Assembly: GCF_032854445.1 (NCBI RefSeq)
Contig: NC_088303.1
Span: forward strand, 25,523,265 to 25,587,264
Direction: 5' to 3'
From: Liolophura sinensis
Taxonomy: Eukaryota; Mollusca; Polyplacophora; Chitonida; Chitonidae
DNA length: 64,000 bases
Positions 47,430 through 59,503 of this stretch are shown one piece after another. Position 1 is the stretch's first letter. Every line of letters begins with the position of its first letter. The notes beneath the pieces were generated by a model. The model did no database searches. It was not told the DNA's origin and saw nothing but the letters and a program-made list of their open reading frames with translations. Position numbers and translations under genes: made by a program.

Positions 47430-47775
47430 GAACTGTCTCCGAACCGAAGAGTGACATTTTAGGTTGTTGATGCATTATCAATTTCTGCACTGTTAATTTG
47501 CAAGTATATACATCAGAATTTTGTCTTTTTCGGATAGAACTGAAAACTTTTTGCCAGTGTTACTTCCCACACCCCTCCCGGGAGGTTATCAAGATAACAA
47601 AATGCTATGACTTCACGTCAAGTAACCACAGCTCAAATGGTCATGCTAGGTTGATTATTTGATATGTTGTACGCAAAAGAGCAAGCTGCATGTAGTGGTA
47701 TGGCGTGCTACCACGCGAAAGTTAGGAGATATATATTTTTGAGGCAGAGGTTGACAAATTTAGCCGCGTCTCGAA
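47430..47775 (+). repeat. dispersed repeat, copy 1 (partner 53225-53600)
   Basis: Shares a series of blocks in the same order and orientation with 53225-53600: 'ttaggttgttgat', 'aacaaaatgctatgacttca', 'gctgcatgtagtggtatggc' and 'taccacgcgaaagttagga'. No coding frame. Probably a non-autonomous mobile element. Confidence 0.8.
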
Positions 47776-48449
47776 GGGAGGCAACTCTGGATGCCGAAAC
47801 CATCTCTGCATGTGTACAAGTAGACGACAGAGGCCACATTGTTCATTGTTAAGCAGCTTTCATTATGACAGAGGATAATATGTCACACGTGAGAATTTAC
47901 GTGATGTCAAGCGGTCATGATTATTTGTGTTTAATGACTACTATATCGCCATTCATTGCTGTACTGGGACCCGATATGAATACCTATCCCAGCGTTACGT
48001 CAAACACATTTACCATGGTGACAGATGTCTTCACTACGTGTCATATGTTAGGCGTAGGCTACGACTGCTCCCTACAACAGACCCATGGACCTCGCACCGG
48101 AACTCACTGTATTCTGACTAACACTGCAGTTTACAATGGCAGAGGTTTAACACAAACCATAGTATCATTGGCCTTTCAGCTGTGTCATCGTAGTCAAATA
48201 ATGGCGTGAATAAAACATCAATCTAAATTCATAAGTATTACCTGAATGTGTCGGCATCGGTACTGAAAATTCCACCCACTTATGCACTCAATACATCGCT
48301 ATGTATTTACATGTAATTCCTCACAACCATACCGAATGTCCAATGCATTGCTCATTCGTTTTGAAGATGTTTCATGCAGTTAGCGATCAGGAGAACAAAC
48401 TATACATAGCAGGACACATACATCGCATCAGCAAATACTCTTGGTATCA

Positions 48450-48530
48450 CGAAAGCTCATGAGCTCTGCCCCCTTTTCTCCCACCATAATGCTGGCCGCT
48501 GTATAAATGAAGCATTCTTTGTGAAATGTC
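48450..48530 (+). mobile_element. SINE-1 tail fragment
   Basis: 'tcatgagctctgcccccttt', 'tctcccaccataatgctggc' and 'cgctgtataaatgaagcatt' match the SINE-1 3' half with some decay. Confidence 0.75.
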
Positions 48531-48969
48531 CACGTACCTGCCTCGTCTAATGTAGCACAGGTCAGAAGGATGAGCAGGATGAGTATACATACACAGGTAC
48601 CCACTTGAACCTATTTATTCTCACAGGTGGGCATTTCCGATTGTACTACGCGCAAAGCTACGTAAATTGGGCCTGACAACCACTGCATAAAATCTCGGAG
48701 AACTGGTTAAAACTGGTTCATAAAATGTGTATGGTTTAGCAGATGCGATCAATAACAATGTTACAGGCATAACGCCCTAGCTGTTTTCTTCGCTTTCATA
48801 TGGATTATTTACTATGATCGTTCATGAATATATTCACAAGCTGGGTTCTTGTTAACAGCGAACACACATAAACCACGAGACTGGCGTTCGGGTCTGTACT
48901 ATGTTAGCGTGAACCGGTCTGTCCAGTTATCTTCCCAGGCTTCCTTTCACTATAGGTTTTATATACATG

Positions 48970-49255
48970 TATATAAGCCCACGACTGTACACTACAGTAG
49001 CCTTAAGACCCATTCAGCTCTTCACGGTAACAGTAAGAAAAAAGCTTACTCTCCAGAATGCAAAATACAAATTCCTCAAACGGTGAAACCCGGCCGATTT
49101 GACAATCCTGTTTTTCCGCTATTTGAACACGAGTTCACGGCTGCGCGGTCTTCCCGACCTAGGTTGTAGTTTTCTATACCCAGCTCTTCGCCCGCCCTTT
49201 TTCGTCGTACACGTTCACCGGTCTACATTGCGTCGGAGCTACCACAAGCCAGCAG
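48970..49255 (+). promoter_or_regulatory. possible promoter and non-coding first exon
   Basis: A TATA-like 'tatataag' (48970-48977) is followed about 280 bp later by a perfect-looking 5' splice donor, CAG/GTAAGT (exon end 49255). The interval is relatively GC-rich near its 3' end ('cgcccgccctttttcgtcgt'). Since the SCP coding exons are preceded by acceptor sites, this could be the 5' UTR exon of paralog E 5 kb downstream; that link is inference only. Confidence 0.25.
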
Positions 49256-49259
49256 GTAA

Positions 49260-51560
49260 GTTATTGAAATATATGGTCAGTGATAACTCCATGTTGGACT
49301 GAGTCATAAAACTATGGTCTTCAAATAGGCGGGAAACGTGAACTAGGCGTTCAATGTATAACGTGATCACGTTTTACTAATAAAGTTATAGGCCTACTCA
49401 TTTAAACCTCCTTACGTATACTACATAACAAAATGACGTGTGAGTGTTTATCGTCTCTTACTGGCCGTAAATTGTTAAATAATGTTCTTCATTGTAATTA
49501 TGTGTTTATTCAAGCGTTCTTTTTAAGACCTCGATCAAATAAAAAAATAGATTAAAAACTATTTCAAATATCTTAACATTGTTAAAGTAATGACTTAATG
49601 ATTGACGAGATTTATGCTTTGCCTGTCTGTGTAAGGGGAAATTTAAGACCCAGACCTAATATGACATGTTTTCTACAACAATTTAGACTGTGGCCATACT
49701 TTGGTTACCAGTAGTACAGACGTGTTTACAGTATCTTTACGAGCTGTGTCAAACCGCTTAAGTGTTGAAGTGTATAGTGTTGTAGACATGAGAACAAGAT
49801 CACTCATGTAGAGGAGGCCAGTACGCGGGCGTATTGTGTAGATATCCCAGCCGTGGCTGAGTCAACAGACTGCCGTCACCAGCACAGACACAGAAATGTC
49901 GCATACATGTGCAGACAAATACCACCAAAATAACTCCATTCGTTCAACCTGAACGCTTCATTGAATACACCTAATCTAAACATATCATCATATACAACCC
50001 AACCTAAACTGAACTCATGGCGGGGTCACTGCGCATGGCATCTCCGCTACAGAGACACCTCGTCAGATAGGAAGCTGCTAAATGACATGTATGGACACGG
50101 CAATTCATATAACTACCATGACAACTCCTCGGATGCGATTTAAATGAATTAAAGCTCTTCACTTTCGATATTTCAACTGTTTCATATTAACATGCAGAGA
50201 CAGATGCTATAGGTCGTCATAGAATGTCGTGTTAAGCATGTTGCCGAGAGTTATTGTGTCATAATGCACTTGTATTGCCCTCAGATCAATTTCTAATTAG
50301 CTTATGGCTAATCCCTAACTAGCGTCTGTTGGTTGCCTTGCTGCGGGTTGAAATCTATTATACCCAGCTTCGTGGCTTATGCTCAAGTCCTCTTCCCACA
50401 CTTACTGTGTCCCTGTGGGATATATTACCTTGGTGGCACTAGGTTAGGAATTGCCCGTTATCAACAGCTGCTCTGTGTACGCTCCTGTTATTTCACCCAT
50501 ACCATATCTTTTCGCCTGTTGTGTAGAATAAATAAGGGTCTAAAACTAATGATTTGCATACGAGGTTAAGTTCTGATATAAAAACTAAGCCTGGGGGAGA
50601 CGAGGGCTTGCCGGTGACCCCACATTCCGATCTTAGTGTTCAGTCAGTTTTAGATCCTCGTGATGTCTTTCACACTCACTGAGTTATTCGTCATACTGCA
50701 AGCTGGTAAACCGGATTGTATAATTATACGTGTATATAATGCTGCGTTTGCAGGTTTTGAACCATTGTTTTTAAACAAGATTCTGTAGATCGCTATAATA
50801 GTTGTAGAGCGTTCATGACTCCTTGCTTTCGGGCCCATGTGGCCTTAAGTGAGCAGTGCAATTCGATATAAAGTAGGCTATGTTCACAAATCAGGTATGT
50901 GCAGTCTACGGATATTGTTAAGCATAAGGAGGAGATGCGTTGTCAAACGGACAGGCAAGACGGCTTTTACAAGAGGCAATATGAATAATTTCCCTGAGTT
51001 ATTGTACATAATATCTATACGCTGACACTAACCTCTGTGACAATGCAGTAACGCAGTAATATATATACTTTTTGTACGCTTTAATCCTGGGTTGGGTATT
51101 GGTTCTTATGCTTTGAAACTTCATAAACAATAAGTGTGGATAGAATTCCAGCTTCGGACATGCGAGTTTTGTAAAATCAGGAAAGCCTGGTGACACTAAC
51201 CATTATCACACGATTATCACACGGCCTTTTTCAACAACAATCATAAACAATTTCGACCAAAAACTATAACAACACATTAGTTTTAGCAGTAGCGGATGGC
51301 AGTGGGGAGATTTACATGACCTTCAAGATTACTTTAACCTTTTGACAGGCACAGTTAGTTGACCTTTAAAACAAAATGCTAGACAAGTCTTCTAAAACCT
51401 TAGAAAACTGTTGGCTGTTACACACACAACAGCTATGAAAAGCCACATACAAGTATAGGGATTCACGTTGTGATATTTCACGAGCATGAAGAGAAAGGCT
51501 TCCAGGTCTTCTGTTCTACTGTAATAACTCTCATTATTTTGCACAAAATGCGTAATATTA
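49260..51560. other. intergenic, no gene recognised
   Basis: AT-rich DNA with only short unsupported frames. No SINE, RNA gene or exon pair was detected. Confidence 0.45.
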
Positions 51561-51574
51561 ATGAATCTGATAAC

Positions 51575-52200
51575 TATATGGGTCCATTGCTTTAGCAAAC
51601 GTGGCTTCAAAGATTATTGAACATGTCATTCTAAATCAATGTGAGTTGAATTTGTATAGTTCCAGTCTAAAATTTGGTTTCAAACTTGATCACCCCACTG
51701 ATCAGAGGTATTTACCCTCTTAAAGAGCTAGTTAACTTTCACACAAATAACGGTTATCCTGTATTTGTATGTTTTATGGACGTCGGTAAAGCGTTTGACA
51801 GAGTAAATTTATGGAGGCTTTTGCAAAAGCTCATCGACCTTAATGTGCCGTTATATATTGAATATCTTCTGTTTGGTTCAATGCCCAATTGTGTGCTGTT
51901 AAATGGGGTCCAGCCATTTCACAGTTCTTTACTGCATCAAATGGGGTAAGTCAAGGTGGGGGTTTTGTGGATGGATGGCTGGATGGATGTTTAAGTAACA
52001 CTGGTGTTGGATGGAATATTGCTGGACGTTTCATAAACCATGTATGCGGATGATATTTGTTTGTAATGCCTATTGGCTAAGTCTCTCCAACGTTTGTTAG
52101 ACATCTGCTCTTTCAACCTCACATGATATTGTTTATAACTAAGAAAACAGTATGCTTATGAATGACACCCAAAAGCTTTAGTAGCTTCTTGCCCCTTCTT
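51575..52200 (+). mobile_element. non-LTR retrotransposon relic (second family)
   Basis: An RT-domain fragment: NVASKIIEHVIL (about 51595), FGFKLDHPTDQ (51673), LKELVNFHTNNGYPVFVCFM with DVGKAFDRVN (about 51725-51810), SQGG (51948) and the catalytic YADD at 52043-52054. Frameshifts separate the pieces, and the 5' part and endonuclease are absent. The sequence differs clearly from the relic at 29190-30693, so it belongs to another LINE lineage. Confidence 0.85.
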
Positions 52201-52641
52201 ACATGAAAGTAATGTATAACAATGCATTCTGGTGGATGCATGATAAACTCAAAATACAGCTGCAGTGCTAGTGAAATGTTTGTCATGCACAGGATAATGT
52301 CTTTTGGAGACAAAAAGTGCGCAAAACATCACACTCCTTGTTAACGAGACTCGAATCCAGTAACAATCAAACGATAGCTACTGTATGGACTTCAGATATC
52401 CGCGTTCATTCAGTACTATGTGTTCAGTGGAGTTACACTCTGTATTAACACACTGTTTGGCTATAAGCTGTCATTATATATAATCTCAGTATTTATCACG
52501 CATGTTTGTATTCTATGGACTTGAGTCTACACTAAAACCTAATAATACTAATAATGTTCATTATCCTGAAAAGGAGAAGTTGGTCTTTGAAAACAATCTA
52601 ACTGATGAAGTGAAACGTATTTCATTGTCACTGTCAAAAAG

Positions 52642-52787
<146 letters not shown>

Positions 52788-52984
52788 TACTGTAACAGCA
52801 ACAGTATGAAGGCAATAGCTATACCATTGTCATCCCTTAGGAACTGTTACGGTTTGCATAGTACAAATGTGCAAGGTCTGCTTTACACGCCCGCGAATTG
52901 AAAACTGACAAACACTCGACATTAATGCAATTTAAAGCTAGCAGTACTGTAAGGCTACAAATCCCCATGCCATGCATATGTAAA

Positions 52985-53125
52985 CGGATGCGAGTCAGAC
53001 AACCACCTTTTTATTACTCTTTTCAAAATCAGGTAATTCCTTTTATACTTCACGGTGAATGGGGTCCAACCTTTACCTCGTGTGTTTCTTTAGTATGCTA
53101 CCACAATAGACATCGACCAGCAAAA
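52985..53125. repeat. dispersed repeat (partner near 55985-56100)
   Basis: 'cttcacggtgaatggggtcc' and 'acctcgtgtgt' correspond to 'cttcatggtgaaagggaccc' and 'acctcgtgtgt' at 55985-56100, and 'tttttattactcttttcaaa' resembles a segment near 55540. The fragments are diverged and their limits are unclear. Confidence 0.45.
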
Positions 53126-53224
53126 TTGAGTAGAAAACGCAAAGTAAGCAGTGCGTCTTTTGTGTCCTACATTGGGATATTTGTGAAAGGTTTCTTGCTA
53201 TCCTCTTAAGGTTACACATGCGTA

Positions 53225-53600
53225 ATTCGGGCTATTTTCCCCCGAACTGAAGTGTGAAGGAGCACTGATTGGATAATACTGCCCCACAGATAATTTAGGT
53301 TGTTGATACACTGTGAATTTCTACACCGACAGTCTGCACCTATAGTTAAAATATATCAGAACTGTATTTTTGTTTTTGATTGAACTAAAACCTTTTTGTT
53401 CGGTGTTACTACCCACCCGACTGGAGGTTACCAAGGTAACAAAATGCTATGACTTCACTACCAGAAACCACCACTCAGAGAAATGGTGGTCATGCTGGGT
53501 TGGATTTTGATGTGTTGTAAGCTGCATGTGGTGGTATGGCATGGTACCACGCGAAAGTTAGGAAATATGTATTTTCGAGGTTGAAGTCGAGAAATTTATT
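53225..53600 (+). repeat. dispersed repeat, copy 2 (partner 47430-47775)
   Basis: Contains the same ordered blocks as copy 1, slightly diverged: 'ttaggttgttgat', 'aacaaaatgctatgacttca', 'gctgcatgtggtggtatggc' and 'taccacgcgaaagttaggaa'. Confidence 0.8.
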
Positions 53601-54463
53601 ACATGAATAATGAGGAAATCAGTGTAACCTTAAACCATGCAGGTCATGATAAACTGAATATAGTGGAAAAAGAACAAGGCAAAACTGCAGGAAGTCTCTT
53701 TTCCATTTCCATTCAAGGTGAACATATGGGCTGAATTTTAATTTCCAACAGTTGTTGAAAATTGAGATAGTCAATTGAAAAATGTAGTATTCGCCCTGAT
53801 AAATGTTCACGGAGGTAATGTCCATTTCGACCAAAAATCCCTAGTCGGATATCCAGCCCAAACATAAGCCCAAACACAGATCAGTCAAGTTCTGTTTACA
53901 ACTTTTCCGAAAACATGCAGCGTAAAGCAATAAAATGGATACAGGTTTATGATAAATTATGAAATTTAAAATGCATCATCTTTTATGTAAGATTCCGAAT
54001 TTATTTAAACGCAGAAATAAGCTCGCCATAAATATAATTTGTACTTTTTGAATATTGAAAATTGATCCATGATGAGTTACAGACTGATCCTATTACTTTA
54101 ATATATACGTGACTTGTTCTTTGATGGAAACTTTTAGTTCATAACATTGATCGAATCTAGCATATCACCTACAGAGTTTTATACTTGTACCGGTACGTGT
54201 TTAATCATGATTTACCATTTACGGTTTGTCATGGTCTACAGGATCAGAGCTCATCATTCAGAATTGTGTACGTTATATGTGCTCTCACAACGACGATAAG
54301 CAGATCAAGACAATGGCCAGATCTGTTGTCCATCAATACAGATTGCATTAGGCTTTATAACCTTAGTTTCTCTCTGTTCACAGTTAGAAGCAGAAACGGT
54401 GCAAGGATCAGTTTTCAGACTAGAAGAAGCAGACGGCTGTTTTGGGGAAAACTATCGAAGGCC

Positions 54464-55016
54464 ATGTCGGAGCTGGTAGAGTTCATGCAGGACAAATGGC
54501 GGTTCTGGTTGTCTGTCTGCAAGTTGTCTGAGGACGACAAAATGAAGTCATCAGACTGGAACCAATTGACCGAATGGCTCGTGGAGGAGTACAACTTGCC
54601 CGAGTCCAAGGCTGATGAAGTGAGGGAGAGCTTCAAACACCTGGGGGGCCATCCTGCTGGGACACGATCACATGAGGAAAGATGTCTCTGTAACCACCAA
54701 CAAGGTGGTGGCCAACCTGACCGGTTTCCTGTTGACGAACCGTGCAGAAGCTCTAGAGTACATCGACTCGATCATTCGTCATATGTTCAGCGCCGTCGAC
54801 ATGGATGGCGACGATTTCGTAGACGAGAAGCAGTTCTATGCCGTGTGCAAGTGTTTGTTGATCCATGAGAAGTATTGGAAGAATGTGTACCAAAGGGTGA
54901 TGAACCCGAGACAGGACGTGTGAATATAACCACAGGCGTCGTCTGGTGGGTGGACTTCTTGATTGGGAGTGGACAAATCTAACTGGGATGAACTCCGAGC
55001 TGTTTTCAATAGTTAA
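54464..55016 (+). pseudogene. SCP-like paralog E, three frame breaks
   Basis: Starts MSELVEFMQDKWRFWL and is recognisably SCP-like to its end. Frame is lost at a run of six G (54643-54648, one G too many), at GTGTG (54918-54922, two extra bases, giving a TGA) and at 54970-54972 (one extra G). Each compensated segment continues with clear family sequence: VTTNKVVANLTGFLL, AVDMDGDDFVDEKQF, VVWWVDFLIGS and NWDELRAVFNS, ending at TAA 55014-55016. EF loop I is lost (KLSEDDKMKSSD), and loop III keeps Asp residues but has Asp for Gly at 6 and Gln at 12. All breaks are small insertions in short runs, so decay and long-read consensus errors are both possible. Acceptor-like sites (tgttcacag, ttttcag) lie 55-85 bp upstream. 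Confidence 0.8.
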
Positions 55017-55582
55017 AGCACCTGAACTCATTTTCGTTCATCTTACTATAGTGAGATTGCGATAAGTTGAAAATTTTCATACTTGTCGATCAAAGAAATT
55101 TACATCTGTTTTAAGATCCCCTGTAATGTGCACGTCTCACGAGAAAATGTGAATCTCATGTGACCTGAATCGAAGAGCCTGAACGCTTGAGGTTGCATAT
55201 CTGAGCTGGAGTAGTTTCGAAGAAATATAACTTGTCTTTACGTCTAACCAGTTGTGTTTAAGTTTACATTTTGCAATCAGTGTGTGTTTTGATTCCAACT
55301 TGGTTCACCTGTCTTAATATTCAAGATTTACAACTGACTGAGGTTGTGTACATCATTGAACTGAACAGTCCTATGTACATGTACCCATCCCCTTCAAATA
55401 GATAGGATATACTTAACAGTGAATTACCTATGTACAGTACACTCTCTTGTATGAGGGATTCGTTTCTTCCTATGTAGACAGGAAAAAAAGGTTATACATG
55501 GTGGCATTACGTCAGGCGGTTGGGATTCAGAGGACCATCTCTTTTATTACTCTACTCAAAATCGGTAGTCCGAAAACAGCTT

Positions 55583-55945
55583 TGGCAAAATTTTGTTCGG
55601 AGAAAGATGGCTCCAAAAACCATGGACAGAGTGCGCTCCATTTAAAACCCTGTTGCAATTGCCGTGGCAGTTTGTCACGGCGTTTGGGGCAAAAATTACC
55701 CCTTTTATACGTCCCTAAGACCGTATGTTTGCGGACGCTTATTTTCCTAACCTTTTTGTAAGTGCAATGTCAATCGGACATTTGCTAGACCGCGTGTGTC
55801 CGCTATTACTGGCTGATTTTCTGACTGACCTGCTTTAATAAGTGCCGCAACATAACTGCCAAGGGCAGATAACTGCATCAGTTTTTAAATGGAGTGCTCT
55901 CTAACGTTTGGGGCTAACCTTAGACGAACAAAATTTTGTCAAACC
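55583..55945. mobile_element. foldback element with about 67-bp inverted arms
   Basis: Left arm 'ggcaaaattttgttcggaga' to 'gctccatttaaaaccctg'; right arm 'cagtttttaaatggagtgct' to 'gacgaacaaaattttgtc'. They pair over about 67 bp with scattered mismatches; a spacer of about 220 bp lies between. Non-coding and MITE-like. Confidence 0.7.
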
Positions 55946-56515
55946 AAACGTCAGAGCAATCGCAAACTTAAACTCACGTGATTGCCCTTGCGCTTCATGG
56001 TGAAAGGGACCCACGCTGAACCTCGTGTGTGCACTTCGTATGACACCATGTGGATATATACCTCTACCACCGAACCTGGGGTGGAAAACAGAACGTTCGC
56101 CCCTAATCAGCAACAGATCGCATCACGTGGATTCACATTGCTTTCTTTGAAAAGTATCCCTGCGCAATTATACATTACTTACACATTAATCATACCTTAG
56201 CTTTTCATTCGTCATGATTTCCGAATTATGAATTCATCCGGCACACATGTAATACTATAATAAAGGACGGCAGAACTGGACTTCCAAATTGTATGCAGAC
56301 TAACCGATGTTTATTTTTCTCCTAGCTCTTGGACACTTTGAAGAACGCTGATATAATAACAATATTCGGATTCTAGATCTAGAATGCCAAGGTAATCGCT
56401 GAATATCGGCCGGCAAATCTGAGGAAAGAAATCTATGTATAGAAAAGCATATCATGGGCCTACCGTTGCAAGGTTATCTCCCCTTTCCTTACTACTTTGA
56501 TGTAGAGTGAATGCT

Positions 56516-56795
56516 GGGGGCTTAACGTCGTACTCAACAATTTCTCAGTCATATGACGACGAAGGAATCCTAAGGGTGTATGTAATGTGCCCCCTTGTAG
56601 CAGGACGGATTTCCACTGCTCTTTTATCTAGTGCTGCTTCACTGAGACGACTTACCGAAGGCAAGTAAGCCGCACCGCCCGAGCCATTAAACTGTCAACC
56701 AGTCGTTGCACTATCCCCTTTATGCTGAACGAGGAAGTTACAGCTTACTCTTTTAAAGTCTTAGGTGTGACTCGACCCAGGATTGAACAGTAGGA
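56516..56795 (-). mobile_element. SINE-3, sharing the SINE-2 tail
   Basis: Read on the minus strand, a box-B-like 'gttcaatcctgggtcgagtc' near 56790 starts a body ('gctcgggcggtgcggcttac', 'cagtgaagcagcactagata') that ends in 'cgtcgtcatatgactgagaa' and 'gtacgacgttaagcccccag'. The tail equals that of SINE-2 while the body differs, as expected of SINE families mobilised by the same LINE. I recall this repeat as common in mollusc genomes, but cannot verify it here. Confidence 0.75.
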
Positions 56796-57164
56796 TCTAC
56801 TTTGATGTAGATTAATCTTCCTTCCCGAAAGACAGCATCGGTCTTCATCTTGTGTTGATGTGTGCTCTCTACATTTATCTGGTTTGAATAAGTGCTTAAA
56901 AATGGCATGATTTGCAACACATTGTAACAACCTCGTTTGTTTTGGCTTTCCACATGCTTCGAGCCAGTGTAAACGATATACTTGCGTATAGTTCAGACTG
57001 TTGGCCATACATTACAGGTCAGTAATCGAAGAATCAAGTGTTACCAAAATATCATATCCGCGTATTAAACGTATTAAATAATGTTTTTCGATGCTTTACC
57101 GAATATACATAATCTAACTGGAAAAGGTAGGCGAGACAACCCCTATAATCATAATCAAGTCGAT

Positions 57165-59080
57165 AATGACAGATATTGCTGACAAGACATTCCAATCAGT
57201 CGTCGAATAATGAGTCCTCTTGAATTATATCTCTTATGTTGATATCGAACTTTACTTGGATCAAATCCATCTCGCAATTTCTTTCCGTATCGCATCTGGT
57301 GATTCCTAACTATGTTAGGCTTGGTCGGGTATTATAGACGCCTCCGCTCTCACTGTTACGTCGTGTGCCTGTTTGCACAGACCGACTTTCTCTCAAGGCG
57401 ACACGTCCTCCACCAGTATAGTGTGCATATCTGTAGGGTTTATGTAAAAACTTCTCCAATAACTTGCCAAAGGTCAGTGTTTACTCAGGTTTCCTTCGCT
57501 CATGCAAATTCCATACTGACTCCCATCGTATGAGTGAATTGTTCTTCAGTATGCCGATGAACAACAAGCAAATAAACAGGTGTGGTCTGAAATATGCATT
57601 CTTGGATGTAGATATATCTGGATGCAAATATATACACATATATACTATAAATTGTATATGATTTTGAGGGATCCCCTCTATCCAATGATCTGTCTACAGT
57701 TTATCACTAATCATTATATATCAGCACAGTATACAAACATGAAGTCTACATGGTGTCGTGGAGAGTTATCTCCCTTTTATAGACGGATAACCGTTATAAA
57801 CCAATCTCATTTTAGCCTATTTTATTGCATTGACTGTATGTTAATATTATTCTAAGATACAAAAGACATCTATGAGTACATGTATATACTACCCTGGTAT
57901 CGTTGACCTTAAACGTACCCTTTGTAACAAACACAGACTTTGTAACCAAACATAAACTTTGTAACCAAGCGTAGACTTTGTTTTCAAACACATTGAACTC
58001 CCTACACTGAAAATACAAGGGAGAGGATAAAAAAGAGAGAAAAAATTACTACGGGTGGCAAGCGCCTAATCAGCTAGTTTTCAGTTTATTTCTCATAACT
58101 CTTTAAGAGCGTAGCAGGAGATGTACCTCAAATAGCCCAGCTTGCACTGGCACAATTCACAATTCTAGAGCTAGCCATTTCAGTCTAACACTAGCGACTC
58201 GCCATGCTTTAACGTAGCGCTAGGTGAGATCGCAGTGAAACGCTCCATTATTGTTATGCTCAGAGCGTTCTTACATGTATTCTTGGTAAAACCCACCTAT
58301 TGTTTGGTCGTTGGTTTACCTTGAAAGAAAGGAACCCAGAGATAAACATGAAAACTCCGACTGGACATTTTCCTCCACCGCCATGTTTGGCTTCGTTTTG
58401 ACTTAGTACATATCTACTCTTGGAAAACGTCAAGCAACATGTAAGTTTTACTAAAAAATACACATAAGAAAACTCGGAGCATATCTTAAATGGAGCGCTA
58501 CAAGTGCCTCGTTTCGATCTCACCTACCGTTAGGTTAAAGCATAGCGATATGGAAGGGATATAGACTGTTTAGGCTAGCCTTAGAATTGTGTTAAACCTG
58601 CATGTGCTGGCTTATTGACAGACGATCTCAATGAGCTAGGTTAGTGAATGCCTCCTCAAGACGCCTATCTGTTCGTTAATCCGTCCCCACATCTACTTAT
58701 CACTCATCATTGTATCCTACAAAGATCTGACGACGCTGAAGGAAACCTGAGTAAACCACTGACCTTTGGCAAGTTATTGGGGAAGTTTTTACATAAACCC
58801 TACAGATATGCACATCATATTGGTGGAGGATTTCTCTTGAGAGAAAGTCGGTCTGTGCAAACAGCAACACGACGTAACAGTGAGAGCGGAGGCGTCTATA
58901 ATTCCCCGACCAAGCCTAACATAGTCAGGAATCACCAGATGCGATAAGGAAAGAAATTGCGAGATGGATTTGATCCAAGTAAACTTCGATAGCAGACATA
59001 TGAGATATCATTTAAGACGAATCATTATTCGATGACTCATTGGGATGTCTTGTCAGCAACATCTATCATCATAGATATAG
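57165..59080. repeat. large inverted repeat with about 330-bp arms
   Basis: Left arm 57165-57490 and right arm 58735-59080 are reverse complements at high identity: left 'ttaggcttggtcgggtatta' and 'cgcctccgctctcactgtta' against right 'taacagtgagagcggaggcg' and 'gaccaagcctaacatagtca'. The roughly 1.25-kb interior holds a SINE-1 tail fragment (57510-57580) and a second, older palindrome (58125-58620). No coding sequence is apparent in the arms. Confidence 0.88.
58125..58620. mobile_element. older foldback element nested in the large inverted repeat
   Basis: Left 'ccatgctttaacgtagcgct' and 'aggtgagatcgcagtgaaac' pair with right 'cgatctcacctaccgttagg' and 'ttaaagcatagcg', and 'acaattctagagctagcc' pairs with 'ggctagccttagaattgt'. 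Identity is clearly lower than in the outer arms. A short motif, 'aaatggagcgct', is shared with the element at 55583-55945. Confidence 0.7.
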
Positions 59081-59159
59081 CGGATGTGGATCAACTGTTT
59101 TCAGACGTGAGTATGTGTATTATGCTTTACAACATATGTTTAACCACCACCAAATTAAT

Positions 59160-59310
59160 TCCAACATATAGGCTGTTGTAAATAGCACAGACATCTTCCG
59201 TCAGACCGTTGCCAGCTGATCAAAAATAAACGGATGGGTTACAGTTAAAATCACAACTTGCACATAATCACGAAGATGTTATGTCGATCAAACTCATTTC
59301 TGGGTAATGT
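59160..59310. repeat. repeat downstream of SCP F (partner 60490-60630)
   Basis: 'gacatcttccgtcag', 'aaaatcacaacttgcacata' and 'tcacg' match 'gacatcttccgccag', 'aaaataacaacttgcacatt' and 'gtcacg' at 60490-60630 in direct orientation, with 'atgtcgat'/'cacgtcgat' following. The two copies flank SCP F on both sides, which suggests that an ancestral duplication unit included the gene. Confidence 0.6.
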
Positions 59311-59503
59311 TCCCTGGTGTCTATTTTTTTTAGGTACAAGTGCATTCATAAAAGACCATTCGTTATCAAACTGACCTGTGGAACAACACAGCAACACAGA
59401 CATGAGTGCTTACATAGAACTATTAATAAAAAGTTCTTCTTCTCGTGGAAGCCATCTCTAATACTTTTGGCAGAGGAGAAACATCATCCATTAACTCACC
59501 CTG

